Source: Fodinicurvata sp. EGI_FJ10296 (GTDB lineage Bacteria; Pseudomonadota; Alphaproteobacteria; DSM-16000; Inquilinaceae). Taken from it: a stretch of DNA of 64,000 bases. Where the stretch lies: assembly GCF_040712075.1 (NCBI RefSeq), contig NZ_JBFCVL010000003.1, positions 124,001 through 188,000 on the forward strand. The letters run 5' to 3'. The notes beneath the pieces are model-generated. The model was not told the DNA's origin. It did not search any database and saw only the letters and a program-made list of their open reading frames with translations. The position numbers and the translations under genes are program-made. Positions 23,085 through 32,572 of this stretch are shown piece by piece (the stretch's first letter is position 1; every line of letters starts with the position of its first letter).

Positions 23085-26000
23085 ATGTCCAAAAGCCTGA
23101 CCGACCTAATTCTCTCTCTGACCCCTGAAGACGGTTCTTCCATCGGCAATGGCGCGATGATGGCGCTGGTGCGCGAGCATGTGTCGAGCCTTTCCGATGA
23201 AGATTACGTTGCCGCGCGCGATGCGTTGGTCGATGACGGGCTTTTGGCTCGTGGCCATGGGCAGGTCGGATCGATAATGCGGGTAGTGGACGATGCGGAG
23301 GACGAGGCAGATGGCGAAAACGCGTCCGACGAGGACGACGACGAGGTAGGTGGGTTCGAACTGATGCCGACAGATGAGCCGGCACCGCGGCAACGCGCGG
23401 CCTCTGGCAGGAAGAAGGCCGCCCGCAGGCCGAAGGGTCCCGCGGAGGTGCTGAGCTATCGCCATGAGCAAACCCGGGTGAATAACCCGGAGGTCGGGAT
23501 GGTTCATGCCGGCACCGATCCCGATGGCGAGAAGTCGAACTGGGCCTACGATCCTCATCTCGATCCGGTACTGAACTTCGACAGCGCGCGGGCGGGGATC
23601 GAGAAGCTGATCGACGACGCGCTGGCCAGCGACGATCCCGAACGCATGAAGGACGCGCTGCAGGAGTTGAAGCGGCTACAGGCACCCTATCTCAACTGGA
23701 CGGGCAAGGCTGAGCGGACGAGTTTCGAGGTCGATACCGTCTCGCTGCATGTTCATGAACGCGTCGACCCAGCGACGATCCTCGCTAATGCGGCGAAGCG
23801 GCTGAAGGGCAAGGACGCCGAGACGCAGTGGCGGCAACCTGACCTGCTCGCGGCGCCTTTCGAGAACCTGCCGCTGCGTGAGGCGCTGGATTTCTACCGC
23901 CACGAAAAGGGCTGGTCGAACCGGCTGGTGGCCGGCGACAGCCTGCTGGTGATGAATTCGCTCCTGTCCAAGGAGAGCATGGGCGGTAAGGTCCAGATGA
24001 TCTACATCGACCCGCCCTACGGCATCAAATACGGGTCGAATTTCCAACCTTTCACAAACAGGCGCGACGTGAAGGACCGCTCCGACGACGACCTCACCCA
24101 GGAACCCGAAATGATCAAGGCGTTCCGGGATACGTGGGAGCTCGGCATCCACTCCTACCTCACCTATCTGCGCGACCGGCTGATGCTGGCGAGGGAGCTT
24201 TTGACTGAGAGCGGCTCGGTGGTTGTTCAGATTTCGGACGAGAATTTGCACCATGTTCGCGAAGTGCTCGATGAACTCTTTGGGCCGGACAACTTCGTCA
24301 GCAACATCGTGGTTCAAAAGACTGGCGGACAGGCGTCGCAGAACCTCGCGAATATCTCCGACTACTGCGTCTGGTATGCGAAGAACCGGAGCAAACTGAA
24401 ATATCGACAGATATACCGCGAGAAAATAGCGGGCGAAGGCCATGGCTCCGGCGCGCGGTATAACTTGGAGGATGACGAGGGGCGGGCCTACCAATGGACT
24501 GCGCTCGTTTCGAACCGCCCGCCGGGATCCTTTCCAGTAGATTTTGAAGGAAAGGAGTGGAGCCCTTCTGGCGGATACTGGAAAACCGGCGAGGTCGGTT
24601 TCCAGCGGATCATTGCTGCGGGCCGAGTCAGCGGAAGCGCCACCACGCTTCGTTACAAGAGATACCTCGACGACTTCCCAGCATATGAAATTTCCAATAT
24701 TTGGTCAGATGTCGCCGGAAGCCCGGGAAAAATATACGTGGTTCAAACGTCTGGCGCGGTTGTCGAACGCTGCCTGCTGATGACCACCGATCCCGGCGAT
24801 TTGGTGCTCGACCCCACCTGCGGATCGGGCACAACCGCCTTTGCGGCGGAAAAATGGGGGCGCCGCTGGATCACCTGCGACACCTCTCGCGTGGCGATCA
24901 CGCTGGCCAAGCAGCGGCTGATGACCGCCAGCTTCAATTACTATGCACTGCGCTATCCACATGAAGGGCTGAAGGGCGGCTTCGACTACGAGACGGTCCC
25001 GCACATCACGCTGAAGAGCATCGCGAACAACCCTGATATCAACACGATCTACGACGAGGGCTACCCGAAGATCGCAGCGGCGTTGGCCGACCTCAACGCT
25101 GCGCTGGCTGCTCAGCCCCCGAAGCCGCACAAGCCGACGCAGGGCGTGCGCAAGGGCAAACCGGTGAACTTCGCCAAGGGCGGCACCCTGCACGAATGGG
25201 AGGTGCCCTTCGACTGGCCGAAGGATTGGCCGGAGGCCGCCCGCGCGCCATTCGATGCTTTTCGGGCCGCCCGTCAGGCGATGCAGCGCCGCATCGACCA
25301 GTCCATCGCCGACCATGCCGAGCAGGAGACGCTCTACGACAAGCCGCGCATCGACGACACGAAGCGGCGCATCTCCGGGCCATTCTCGGTCGAGGCGGTT
25401 CCGGCGCCGACCGTCCTGTCGCTGGACGAGAGCATGCCGCAGCAGGAGGCCGACGAGACCGTCGCCCGCTCCGGCGAGACCTCGCGCCAGACGCTTTGGC
25501 GGGACGAGCTTCTGAAGGCCGGCGTGCGCGGCAAGGGTGGCGCCATGCTCCGCTTCGCCGAGTTCGAGACGCTGCCGGGTCTGCGCCACATCCACGCCAG
25601 CGGGTCTCTGGCCGAATCAGGCGACCGTGTCGTCGTAAGCTTTGGCCCTGAGCACGCAGCATTGGAGCAGCGGCAGGTGGAACTGGCGCTGACCGAGGCC
25701 GAGACGCTGCGCCCGTCGCCCAAATTCATCCTGTTCTGCGCCTTCACCTTCGACCCGGAGGCCGCGAAGGACCTCGACGAGGTGAACTGGCCCGGTGTCA
25801 CGCTGCTCAAGGCGCAGATGAACACCGACCTGCTGACCGAGGATCTGAAGAAGAAGCGCGCCTCGAACCAATCCTTCTGGCTTATGGGCCAGCCGGACGT
25901 GGAGCTGCGCAAGCGCGAGGACGGGTTCTGGGAGATCGAGGTGAACGGCTTTGACTATTTCGATCCGAAGGCGGGCGACCTGGTGTCCGGCGGCAAGAAG

Positions 26001-26264
26001 CAGATCGCGATGTGGTCGCTGGACGTGGACTACGACAATCGCTCGCTGATGCCGCACCAGGTGTTTTTCCCGATGGCAGACGCGAAAGGCGGCTGGAACC
26101 GCCTACGCAAGACCGTCCGCGCCGAGCTGGACGAAGACCTGTTGGAGCAGTTCCACGGCACCGTCTCGTTGCCCTTCGAGGCGGGCGATAACCGGCGGAT
26201 CGCGGTTAAGATCGTGGACGACCGGGGAATCGAGTCGCTTAAGATCATGCCGCTCGAGGAGTAG
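23085..26264 (+). CDS. mod: Type III restriction-modification, DNA methyltransferase (Mod)
   Basis: 1059 residues from ATG 23085; an in-frame GTG at 23001 is possible, but MSKSLTDLILSL matches the family's usual start. The catalytic DPPY motif (IYIDPPYGIKYGSNFQP) is near residue 309 and the AdoMet-binding motif (LDPTCGSGTTAFAAEKWGRRW) near residue 576. This is the beta-class order used by type III Mod proteins. The specificity region lies between. It methylates adenine on one strand of an asymmetric site and is needed by Res for target recognition. Res follows six bases after the stop, in one operon. Confidence 0.92.
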   Translation: MSKSLTDLILSLTPEDGSSIGNGAMMALVREHVSSLSDEDYVAARDALVDDGLLARGHGQVGSIMRVVDDAEDEADGENASDEDDDEVGGFELMPTDEPAPRQRAASGRKKAARRPKGPAEVLSYRHEQTRVNNPEVGMVHAGTDPDGEKSNWAYDPHLDPVLNFDSARAGIEKLIDDALASDDPERMKDALQELKRLQAPYLNWTGKAERTSFEVDTVSLHVHERVDPATILANAAKRLKGKDAETQWRQPDLLAAPFENLPLREALDFYRHEKGWSNRLVAGDSLLVMNSLLSKESMGGKVQMIYIDPPYGIKYGSNFQPFTNRRDVKDRSDDDLTQEPEMIKAFRDTWELGIHSYLTYLRDRLMLARELLTESGSVVVQISDENLHHVREVLDELFGPDNFVSNIVVQKTGGQASQNLANISDYCVWYAKNRSKLKYRQIYREKIAGEGHGSGARYNLEDDEGRAYQWTALVSNRPPGSFPVDFEGKEWSPSGGYWKTGEVGFQRIIAAGRVSGSATTLRYKRYLDDFPAYEISNIWSDVAGSPGKIYVVQTSGAVVERCLLMTTDPGDLVLDPTCGSGTTAFAAEKWGRRWITCDTSRVAITLAKQRLMTASFNYYALRYPHEGLKGGFDYETVPHITLKSIANNPDINTIYDEGYPKIAAALADLNAALAAQPPKPHKPTQGVRKGKPVNFAKGGTLHEWEVPFDWPKDWPEAARAPFDAFRAARQAMQRRIDQSIADHAEQETLYDKPRIDDTKRRISGPFSVEAVPAPTVLSLDESMPQQEADETVARSGETSRQTLWRDELLKAGVRGKGGAMLRFAEFETLPGLRHIHASGSLAESGDRVVVSFGPEHAALEQRQVELALTEAETLRPSPKFILFCAFTFDPEAAKDLDEVNWPGVTLLKAQMNTDLLTEDLKKKRASNQSFWLMGQPDVELRKREDGFWEIEVNGFDYFDPKAGDLVSGGKKQIAMWSLDVDYDNRSLMPHQVFFPMADAKGGWNRLRKTVRAELDEDLLEQFHGTVSLPFEAGDNRRIAVKIVDDRGIESLKIMPLEE

Positions 26265-26270
26265 ACTCCG

Positions 26271-29072
26271 ATGTCGCTTATCATTAACAAGCCTTGGGAG
26301 CAACCCGAACAACACTGGGTTGACAGCGCAGGCGGCAAGCTGGAAATCAAGCCGAAGCGGCGCCCGGCGAGCTACGAAGTTTTCGATGCGCGGAACAACA
26401 CCAAACGCGTGCATGATCTAGATCTGGTCAACACGATACGGGATCGCGTTGATGCTTGGCGTAAAGCGGGCTGGCCGGGCGTGACCATCGTCACGCGCAA
26501 GCTACTGGAACACTGGCACGACCAAGAGGGGCGGCAGCACCCCTTCTACTTCTGCCAGCTCGAGGCGATCGAGACGCTGATTTGGTGGATCGAAGGCGCC
26601 GAGGCGTACAAGCAGGGCATCGCGATCCCTGGCGATGGTGGGTCGTGGGAACGGCTGTGCAACAAGATGGCGACCGGGGCCGGCAAGACGACGGTGATGG
26701 CAATGATCATCACCTGGCAGGTGGTCAATGCACTGACATATCCCAAGCGGAACAAGGACTTCAGTCGCGCTGTTTTCATCGTGGCACCTGGGCTGACCGT
26801 GAAGGAGCGGCTTCAGGTACTCATGCCGAGCGAGGGCAGCTACTACGACGAGTTCAATCTGTGCCCGTCCGAAGCGATGCGCCAGAAATTGAACCAAGCA
26901 GTGGTTCTGATCGAAAACTGGCACACACTAATGCCGCTGAAAGAGGCGAGTCGCTCGGTGGTTAAGAAGGGGCGCGAGTCGGACGAGGCCTTCACGCGGC
27001 GGGTACTGGGCAAACTGGCCGCGCACAAGGACATCATCATCATTAACGACGAGGCGCATCACGCTTATCGTAAGCCGCCCGAGGTGAAGATCAGCAAGAA
27101 GCAGGCTGTGGAACAGGGCATCGACCTAGACGAGGCGACCCGCTGGATCGAGGGGCTGGACCGCATTCACAAGACACGACGCATCCAGCGATGCTTCGAT
27201 CTGTCGGCGACGCCCTTCGCACCAACCGGCAAGAAAAGCACTGAGATCGCTCTGTTTGACTGGGTCGTCTCAGATTTTGGCCTGAATGACGCGATCGAGG
27301 CCGGGCTGGTCAAGACGCCGCGCGTGGTGGTGCGCGACGATGCCGTTCCGGACGCGAAGACACTTCGCTCGAAGCTCTACCACATCTACCGTGACCCGTC
27401 CGTCTCCGAGGACCTGAACAGGGCAAAGGCCGAGCCGCACGAGGCCCTGCCGAAGCTTGTCCAGGACGCCTACACACTGCTTGGTGCCGATTGGCGGGAA
27501 ACCCGTCGGCAGTGGCAAGAGGCAGGACATCAAGTTCCTCCAGTCATGCTTACAGTCTGCAATCGCACGGAGACCGCGGCCCGTATCGAGAACTATTTCA
27601 ACAACGGCGATGCGCACTGGCCAGAGTTGGAGGCTCCGACCCGTACGCTCCGGGTAGATTCGAAGGTGCTGGAGAAGGCTGAGATCGGTGAAGCCGCGTC
27701 ATCGGACAAGGACTACGAAGCGCGCCTGAACGCGATTATCGACGCGGCAGACATTCCTGAAACGCGCCTCCAGCAGTTTCTCGCCATGAAGAAGGAGGAT
27801 CTGCTGCGCGAGATCGTGGACAACGTCGGGAAGCGAGGAGCAGCCGGTCAGGATCTGCAAAACGTTATATCCGTCGCGATGCTGTCCGAAGGATGGGACG
27901 CCAAGAACGTCACGCATATCATGGGTTTGCGCGCGTTCACGTCGCAGCTCTTATGCGAGCAGGTGGTCGGCCGCGGTCTCCGCAGGGTCTCTTACGACAC
28001 GGATGAGAACGGGCTGTTCCTTCCGGAATATGTGAACGTCTTCGGCGTTCCGCTTTCTATCTCGGAGACCAGCGAATCTGGCGATCCTCCTCCGCCTCCC
28101 AAACCGACCACCCAGATCGAGGTCATACCGGATCGGGCACATCTCGAGATCAAATGGCCAAACGTGCTGCGTGTCGAAACTGTCGTTAAGCCGCAACTAA
28201 CCATGGCGTGGGACAAAGTGCCGGCTCTGGCGCTTGACCCGGCTACAACGCCTATCAGTGCCGAACTGGCACCGGCGTTGGGAGGGGCCACAGACATGGG
28301 CAAAGCGACCGCTATTGATCTCGAACGCCTTCCCGATGGATTCCGGCTCCAGCGACTTGTTTTTCAGGCCGCCCGAAAAGGCTTTGCTGAGCTACGGCAC
28401 AGCTTTTCGGGAACCGAGGAGTTCCTTGCTGCACAACTGGTGCGCATCATCGAGAAGTTCATGAATTCCAATCTACTAGACATCCCATCCCTTTTCCACT
28501 CGGACCCTTTGCGTCGTCGGATTCTCATTGCCCTGAACATCGACCTCGTTGTTCAGCATGTCATGCGCTATGTGAGCGAGCAGAACACGGAACGCCTTAC
28601 CCCTGTCTTCGACGAGGAGAACCCGATCGGCGCCACCGGTCAGATGCGAACCTGGTATTCGACTAAGCCCTGCTTCCCGGCCATGAGGTCGCACATTAGC
28701 CACCTCGTCGGAGACTCATCATGGGAAGGTCACGCAGCCAATGTTTTCGAGGGGCGGGACGAAGTGGCCGCCTATGCGAAGAACGATCATCTCAGTTTCC
28801 AGATCCATTACATGTGGGCCGGTTCACGCCGGCGATACCTGCCCGACTTCCTTGTCCGGCTGTCCACCGGTAAGATGCTTGCCCTCGAAATCAAAGGGAC
28901 CGACAGTCCGCAGAACAGTGCCAAGCGCGAAGCACTGAATGAGTGGGTCAATGCGATCAATGGGACTGGAGGATTTGGAGAGTGGGCCTGGGACGTTGCG
29001 TTCAATCCGAGTGACGTCCAAGACATTATCACAAAACACGCGAATATCCGGATGGCAGAGACGGTCGCTTAG
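26271..29072 (+). CDS. res: Type III restriction enzyme, helicase-nuclease subunit (Res)
   Basis: 933 residues. An SF2 helicase core carries Walker A MATGAGKTT (residues 133-141) and the DEAH box in IIIINDEAHHAYR (260-263), then FDLSATPF and the motif VI region EQVVGRGLRR. A PD-(D/E)XK nuclease at the C-terminus shows YLPDFLVRLSTGKMLALEIKG, with Asp near 859 and Glu-Ile-Lys near 873-875. All motors and cutting residues are intact, so the system should restrict unmodified DNA together with Mod. Convergent to HerA, with 39 bases between. Confidence 0.92.
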   Translation: MSLIINKPWEQPEQHWVDSAGGKLEIKPKRRPASYEVFDARNNTKRVHDLDLVNTIRDRVDAWRKAGWPGVTIVTRKLLEHWHDQEGRQHPFYFCQLEAIETLIWWIEGAEAYKQGIAIPGDGGSWERLCNKMATGAGKTTVMAMIITWQVVNALTYPKRNKDFSRAVFIVAPGLTVKERLQVLMPSEGSYYDEFNLCPSEAMRQKLNQAVVLIENWHTLMPLKEASRSVVKKGRESDEAFTRRVLGKLAAHKDIIIINDEAHHAYRKPPEVKISKKQAVEQGIDLDEATRWIEGLDRIHKTRRIQRCFDLSATPFAPTGKKSTEIALFDWVVSDFGLNDAIEAGLVKTPRVVVRDDAVPDAKTLRSKLYHIYRDPSVSEDLNRAKAEPHEALPKLVQDAYTLLGADWRETRRQWQEAGHQVPPVMLTVCNRTETAARIENYFNNGDAHWPELEAPTRTLRVDSKVLEKAEIGEAASSDKDYEARLNAIIDAADIPETRLQQFLAMKKEDLLREIVDNVGKRGAAGQDLQNVISVAMLSEGWDAKNVTHIMGLRAFTSQLLCEQVVGRGLRRVSYDTDENGLFLPEYVNVFGVPLSISETSESGDPPPPPKPTTQIEVIPDRAHLEIKWPNVLRVETVVKPQLTMAWDKVPALALDPATTPISAELAPALGGATDMGKATAIDLERLPDGFRLQRLVFQAARKGFAELRHSFSGTEEFLAAQLVRIIEKFMNSNLLDIPSLFHSDPLRRRILIALNIDLVVQHVMRYVSEQNTERLTPVFDEENPIGATGQMRTWYSTKPCFPAMRSHISHLVGDSSWEGHAANVFEGRDEVAAYAKNDHLSFQIHYMWAGSRRRYLPDFLVRLSTGKMLALEIKGTDSPQNSAKREALNEWVNAINGTGGFGEWAWDVAFNPSDVQDIITKHANIRMAETVA

Positions 29073-29111
29073 TAACGTCGCAAGGCCAGACGCCGCGGCA
29101 TGGCCATCCTG

Positions 29112-31127
29112 CTATTCAAATTCCAATTCGTCCGCGCGCGCTTGACCGGGCAGTTGTATATGCGCAGGGCGCCCCCCTTCGTGAAACCAGAGATCGCGAA
29201 TTCTTGCGTCATCACTCATTGGCAGAGGGCTCGCTTCACGGACGCAAAACGTCGTTGGCAAATTGACCGACGTCCCAAAAACAAGTGCATGCTGCTTCGG
29301 TAGGGACGGCAAGCGCTTCAAGACCGAATCAGAAATGAAAGGCGTCATCTGGCGAATCTGTGAAAGATCGTCCGGATTCTGGATACGATGAATGACGAAG
29401 TTCGAGCACTGCGACAGAACCGTCTTCGAGAGCTCGCTCGGTCTTTGGGATGCGACGAGCAAAAACAGCCCGTACTTGCGGCCTTCCTTCGCAATACGTT
29501 CATAGATGCGGGTAGCGTCTATGGAATAGCGAGAAGGAGTCTCTGCAATATATCGATGCGCTTCCTCAAGGAGAAGATGGACGGGAAAGCGGCTTCGTGG
29601 CTCCGCCCGCCGGAGCAATTGAAAAATCATACGAGCCAGTACGGACCCCACTAATTCTACAACTTCGTCTTCGACGGAATTCATATCAACGATAATTATC
29701 TGACAGCATTTAGACCACATGTGGCCATGGCGGTTCAGTCCGAGCAATTTTTCCAAGAATACATCGATAGACTTGGTCTCGCTTTCACCTCGCACACCGT
29801 GCCGCAAAAATTCGTACTCAGGACGTTCTTCGAGAGACTTAAACCTTGTTAACATCTGAGAGCAGTAGTCACGAATTTGCCGATTTCCATGCGCCTCTTC
29901 ATAGAGAATCGCCAAATCGAGCGCTTCACCTAAAACAGCGAAATCGAATGGCGAATTGTCGTAATTGGGTAGCTTCAATCCTTCTATCAGAAACCCTCCT
30001 CCACCTGACCCACCTGTAAGAAATTCGATTAAACCTTGAGGATCAATCAGCTTTCCCCAGTCTATCCTGATAAAATTCTCTATTCTTTTATTGTTTATAT
30101 CCCGCGTGCTGAATCGATTTAACAGTCCGACCATACGATCATGCTTAGATGGACTCCCTGATTCTTCGCGAAGTATCTGGCTGAGACAGGTTGCCAGAAT
30201 ATGATTCTTGAGGTCCTCCAGCTCACCAGAGCTCTTGTTAGAAAACAATGTCGCCAGCCCGAGTGCTGTTCGCAGTATCGGCACTTGAGTCCGCTCGCTT
30301 GCCTTGAGCAGTAGTTCCCATTCGGATTGATCCAAGAACCAGTGAGGCAGCCGGAACCGGTCCTCGGCTGCCGATCCATCAAGAACCAATCTGGCCACCC
30401 CAATTCCATGTTCATTGGCCAAAGGCGATAGCGCCTGTGAATATTCCCCATTGACATCAAAGACTACAAAGGTCGCGCCACGGGCAAGATGCTCATCAGG
30501 CTTCTCGAATATCGACTGCAGTATGGAGGCTACAGTACAGGACTTGCCACTGCCGGTGTTGCCTAGAACTGCTGAATGGCCACCAAAAAAATCGTCGATC
30601 CGGACCTTCACGTCGTATCCGTCAAAGACAACCGAGGTGCCAATCGTCAACGCTCTATAGCGCGTCGCCTCCAGCGGTGTGGGCGGAATTCCTCCCATTT
30701 TCGGCGCTGGCTCGATAGGGGCGTCCGTCTCAAACACCCTATCTAATTCTGCGTCAAGTGCGTAAAGCGCATCCGCGTAGAGCGACGGAAAGACAGAGAC
30801 GCCGAATCGAAACCTCTCATTCTCGTCCTGCGGCAACATTCCAACGGGAACGACATCGAGATATTTTGCCGAGGCTGCCTTGTCCAAATCGCCGTCAGCA
30901 TTGCTGGGACCGCCTACGTCACGTTCGCGCAACCCAGTCACCTCGACCACGACATATTCCGCCTGGACGGGCACCATTAGAAAAGATCCGAGCCGCGCGA
31001 CGTAATGCACATCGTCGAACCCTACGACTGTGAAATTATCCGTGCCCGCATGCATTTCAACGACCAACCTGTCGGCTGCGACAGAGATGATTTTGCCGAT
31101 TGCACGCTTCTGATTGTCCCGGCTCAT
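29112..31127 (-). CDS. herA: HerA-type hexameric ATPase, partner of SIR2 defence protein
   Basis: 671 residues. The N-terminal 90 form a HAS-barrel-like domain (AIGKIISVAADRLVVEM). The ATPase has Walker A GNTGSGKS at 189-196, Walker B-like strands QIIIVDMNS, and the HerA-type LLLEEAHRYI and LLVASQRPSELS segments. Its start overlaps the SIR2 stop by ATGA (31124-31127), so the two are translationally coupled. In described SIR2-HerA systems the two proteins form a complex that depletes NAD or degrades DNA on infection. Membership of that type is strongly supported by order and motifs. Confidence 0.9.
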   Translation of the reverse strand: MSRDNQKRAIGKIISVAADRLVVEMHAGTDNFTVVGFDDVHYVARLGSFLMVPVQAEYVVVEVTGLRERDVGGPSNADGDLDKAASAKYLDVVPVGMLPQDENERFRFGVSVFPSLYADALYALDAELDRVFETDAPIEPAPKMGGIPPTPLEATRYRALTIGTSVVFDGYDVKVRIDDFFGGHSAVLGNTGSGKSCTVASILQSIFEKPDEHLARGATFVVFDVNGEYSQALSPLANEHGIGVARLVLDGSAAEDRFRLPHWFLDQSEWELLLKASERTQVPILRTALGLATLFSNKSSGELEDLKNHILATCLSQILREESGSPSKHDRMVGLLNRFSTRDINNKRIENFIRIDWGKLIDPQGLIEFLTGGSGGGGFLIEGLKLPNYDNSPFDFAVLGEALDLAILYEEAHGNRQIRDYCSQMLTRFKSLEERPEYEFLRHGVRGESETKSIDVFLEKLLGLNRHGHMWSKCCQIIIVDMNSVEDEVVELVGSVLARMIFQLLRRAEPRSRFPVHLLLEEAHRYIAETPSRYSIDATRIYERIAKEGRKYGLFLLVASQRPSELSKTVLSQCSNFVIHRIQNPDDLSQIRQMTPFISDSVLKRLPSLPKQHALVFGTSVNLPTTFCVREASPLPMSDDARIRDLWFHEGGRPAHIQLPGQARADELEFE

Positions 31128-32413
31128 TCGTCGCCTCCCTTCTTAGCTTCTCTTCTTGGCGACATCGCATCCATCACCCTTTTCACGGCATCATCAATGC
31201 GCTCACTCGGTCGCTGGGGCAGGAATTCTTCGACGATTGTATCGAAATAATGGGCCTTCCGGTCTTCTTCCGGGCCATCACCTCCGATGATCCAGATCCT
31301 CGGATCATCAAGCTCACGAAGCTTGGCAATTTCACCCTGGGCCATTGGATCAGCAAAGATGACCAGACGAAACGTCGGAATCGTCAGACCCTGATAGATA
31401 ATGTTGTTAATATGCTCATCGCCGAAACCATAACCCATGGTGAAAAGCACGCTCTGTTCACGTACGATGCGTGACTGGAACTCTCGGAACAGATCGGCAT
31501 AAGGAGATCCCAAAGCGGAGTTCTGTTTTGCAGGTGTCGGATAGATCATCACCTTTCCGGGATCTTGCGTTACCGCTGCTTCGCGGATCGGAAACAGCCC
31601 GTGATCGTCCTCAGTCCAACTAACCGAGCCGTGGAGCTTGCAGAGATAAACAAACCCATCGACCGCTGACCACTTTCGGCTCGTCAGATCGAGCTGTTCG
31701 GCCAATGCATATCGAAATGTTGAGGGATTGAAACGTCTTTCCACTACGCCGGAAAAGCCGTTCGCATAAGGCAACCCGAGCCGGTCCATGGCCGTCTCGT
31801 TGAACAAATCGTAATTTGTCGTGAAAACCCATGGCCTCGGCAACGATCGATCCCGAAGAACGAGCTTTCGATAGAACGACTCATAGAGACCCATAACGGA
31901 GTTGTTGGCGCTGGCTAACTCTACGTTCGTGCATTTTCCCCAGACGAATCTCTGAACCTTGCTGATTACAGAATTAATGACCCAAAGTTGGCCCCTTGCC
32001 TCGCTGAGCGAGCTTCGCTTGAGGGCGAAGCGCAAGCTGAAGAGAAGTTCCATCAACCTTTCAAGGTTCTGCGAATACTCTTCGGCGCCAATTTCAATTC
32101 CAAAACTGCGGAGAAGCAGTTCGCGTTCGGCGGCGGTCGGAAATTCTGAATCGCCCGCTTCGCGTACTTTCGTGAACTCTTTTGCAAGGGGTGCCATAGT
32201 TGGCACGCCGACTTCCAGTCCTCCAACCCGATATGACGAACATCCCGCGCCCAAAAGAAAGGCTACGTTCTTTGCATTCAGCGCCTCGGCCAGCGCTTGG
32301 CGCGCCTTTTCTGCACCGGTTGGCCATCCGTATTCTGAACCATCACTATCGCCACCTCGAATAAATTTGAACGTGCGCTGCGGCAGTTCCTGATCGACCG
32401 TTTTCGCAATCAT
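31124..32413 (-). CDS. SIR2-domain defence protein (NAD-consuming)
   Basis: 429 residues. The SIR2 Rossmann motifs are VAFLLGAGCSS (GAG at 55-57), VFTTNYDLF (TTNYD at 198-202) and LCKLHGSVSW (catalytic His at 261). A late MGYGFGDEHINNII segment is typical of defence-type SIR2 proteins. There is no zinc-finger cysteine set, so a protein deacetylase role is unlikely. NAD hydrolysis as an abortive-infection response fits the HerA partner. It likely starts its own transcript from the AT-rich 159 bases upstream. Confidence 0.9.
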   Translation of the reverse strand: MIAKTVDQELPQRTFKFIRGGDSDGSEYGWPTGAEKARQALAEALNAKNVAFLLGAGCSSYRVGGLEVGVPTMAPLAKEFTKVREAGDSEFPTAAERELLLRSFGIEIGAEEYSQNLERLMELLFSLRFALKRSSLSEARGQLWVINSVISKVQRFVWGKCTNVELASANNSVMGLYESFYRKLVLRDRSLPRPWVFTTNYDLFNETAMDRLGLPYANGFSGVVERRFNPSTFRYALAEQLDLTSRKWSAVDGFVYLCKLHGSVSWTEDDHGLFPIREAAVTQDPGKVMIYPTPAKQNSALGSPYADLFREFQSRIVREQSVLFTMGYGFGDEHINNIIYQGLTIPTFRLVIFADPMAQGEIAKLRELDDPRIWIIGGDGPEEDRKAHYFDTIVEEFLPQRPSERIDDAVKRVMDAMSPRREAKKGGDE

Positions 32414-32572
32414 TTACGCGCCCAATCTTTAATATATTTATTAATACATCTCATTATTGATCCACCTATAATCGACGAATGTTTCTAATCCTTTCGGAAA
32501 CTGGAATTGTATAAATCACAGTTTACAGTGTTGGTAAAAGAAGTGAGTTACATTTTTCTGCAAACATATACA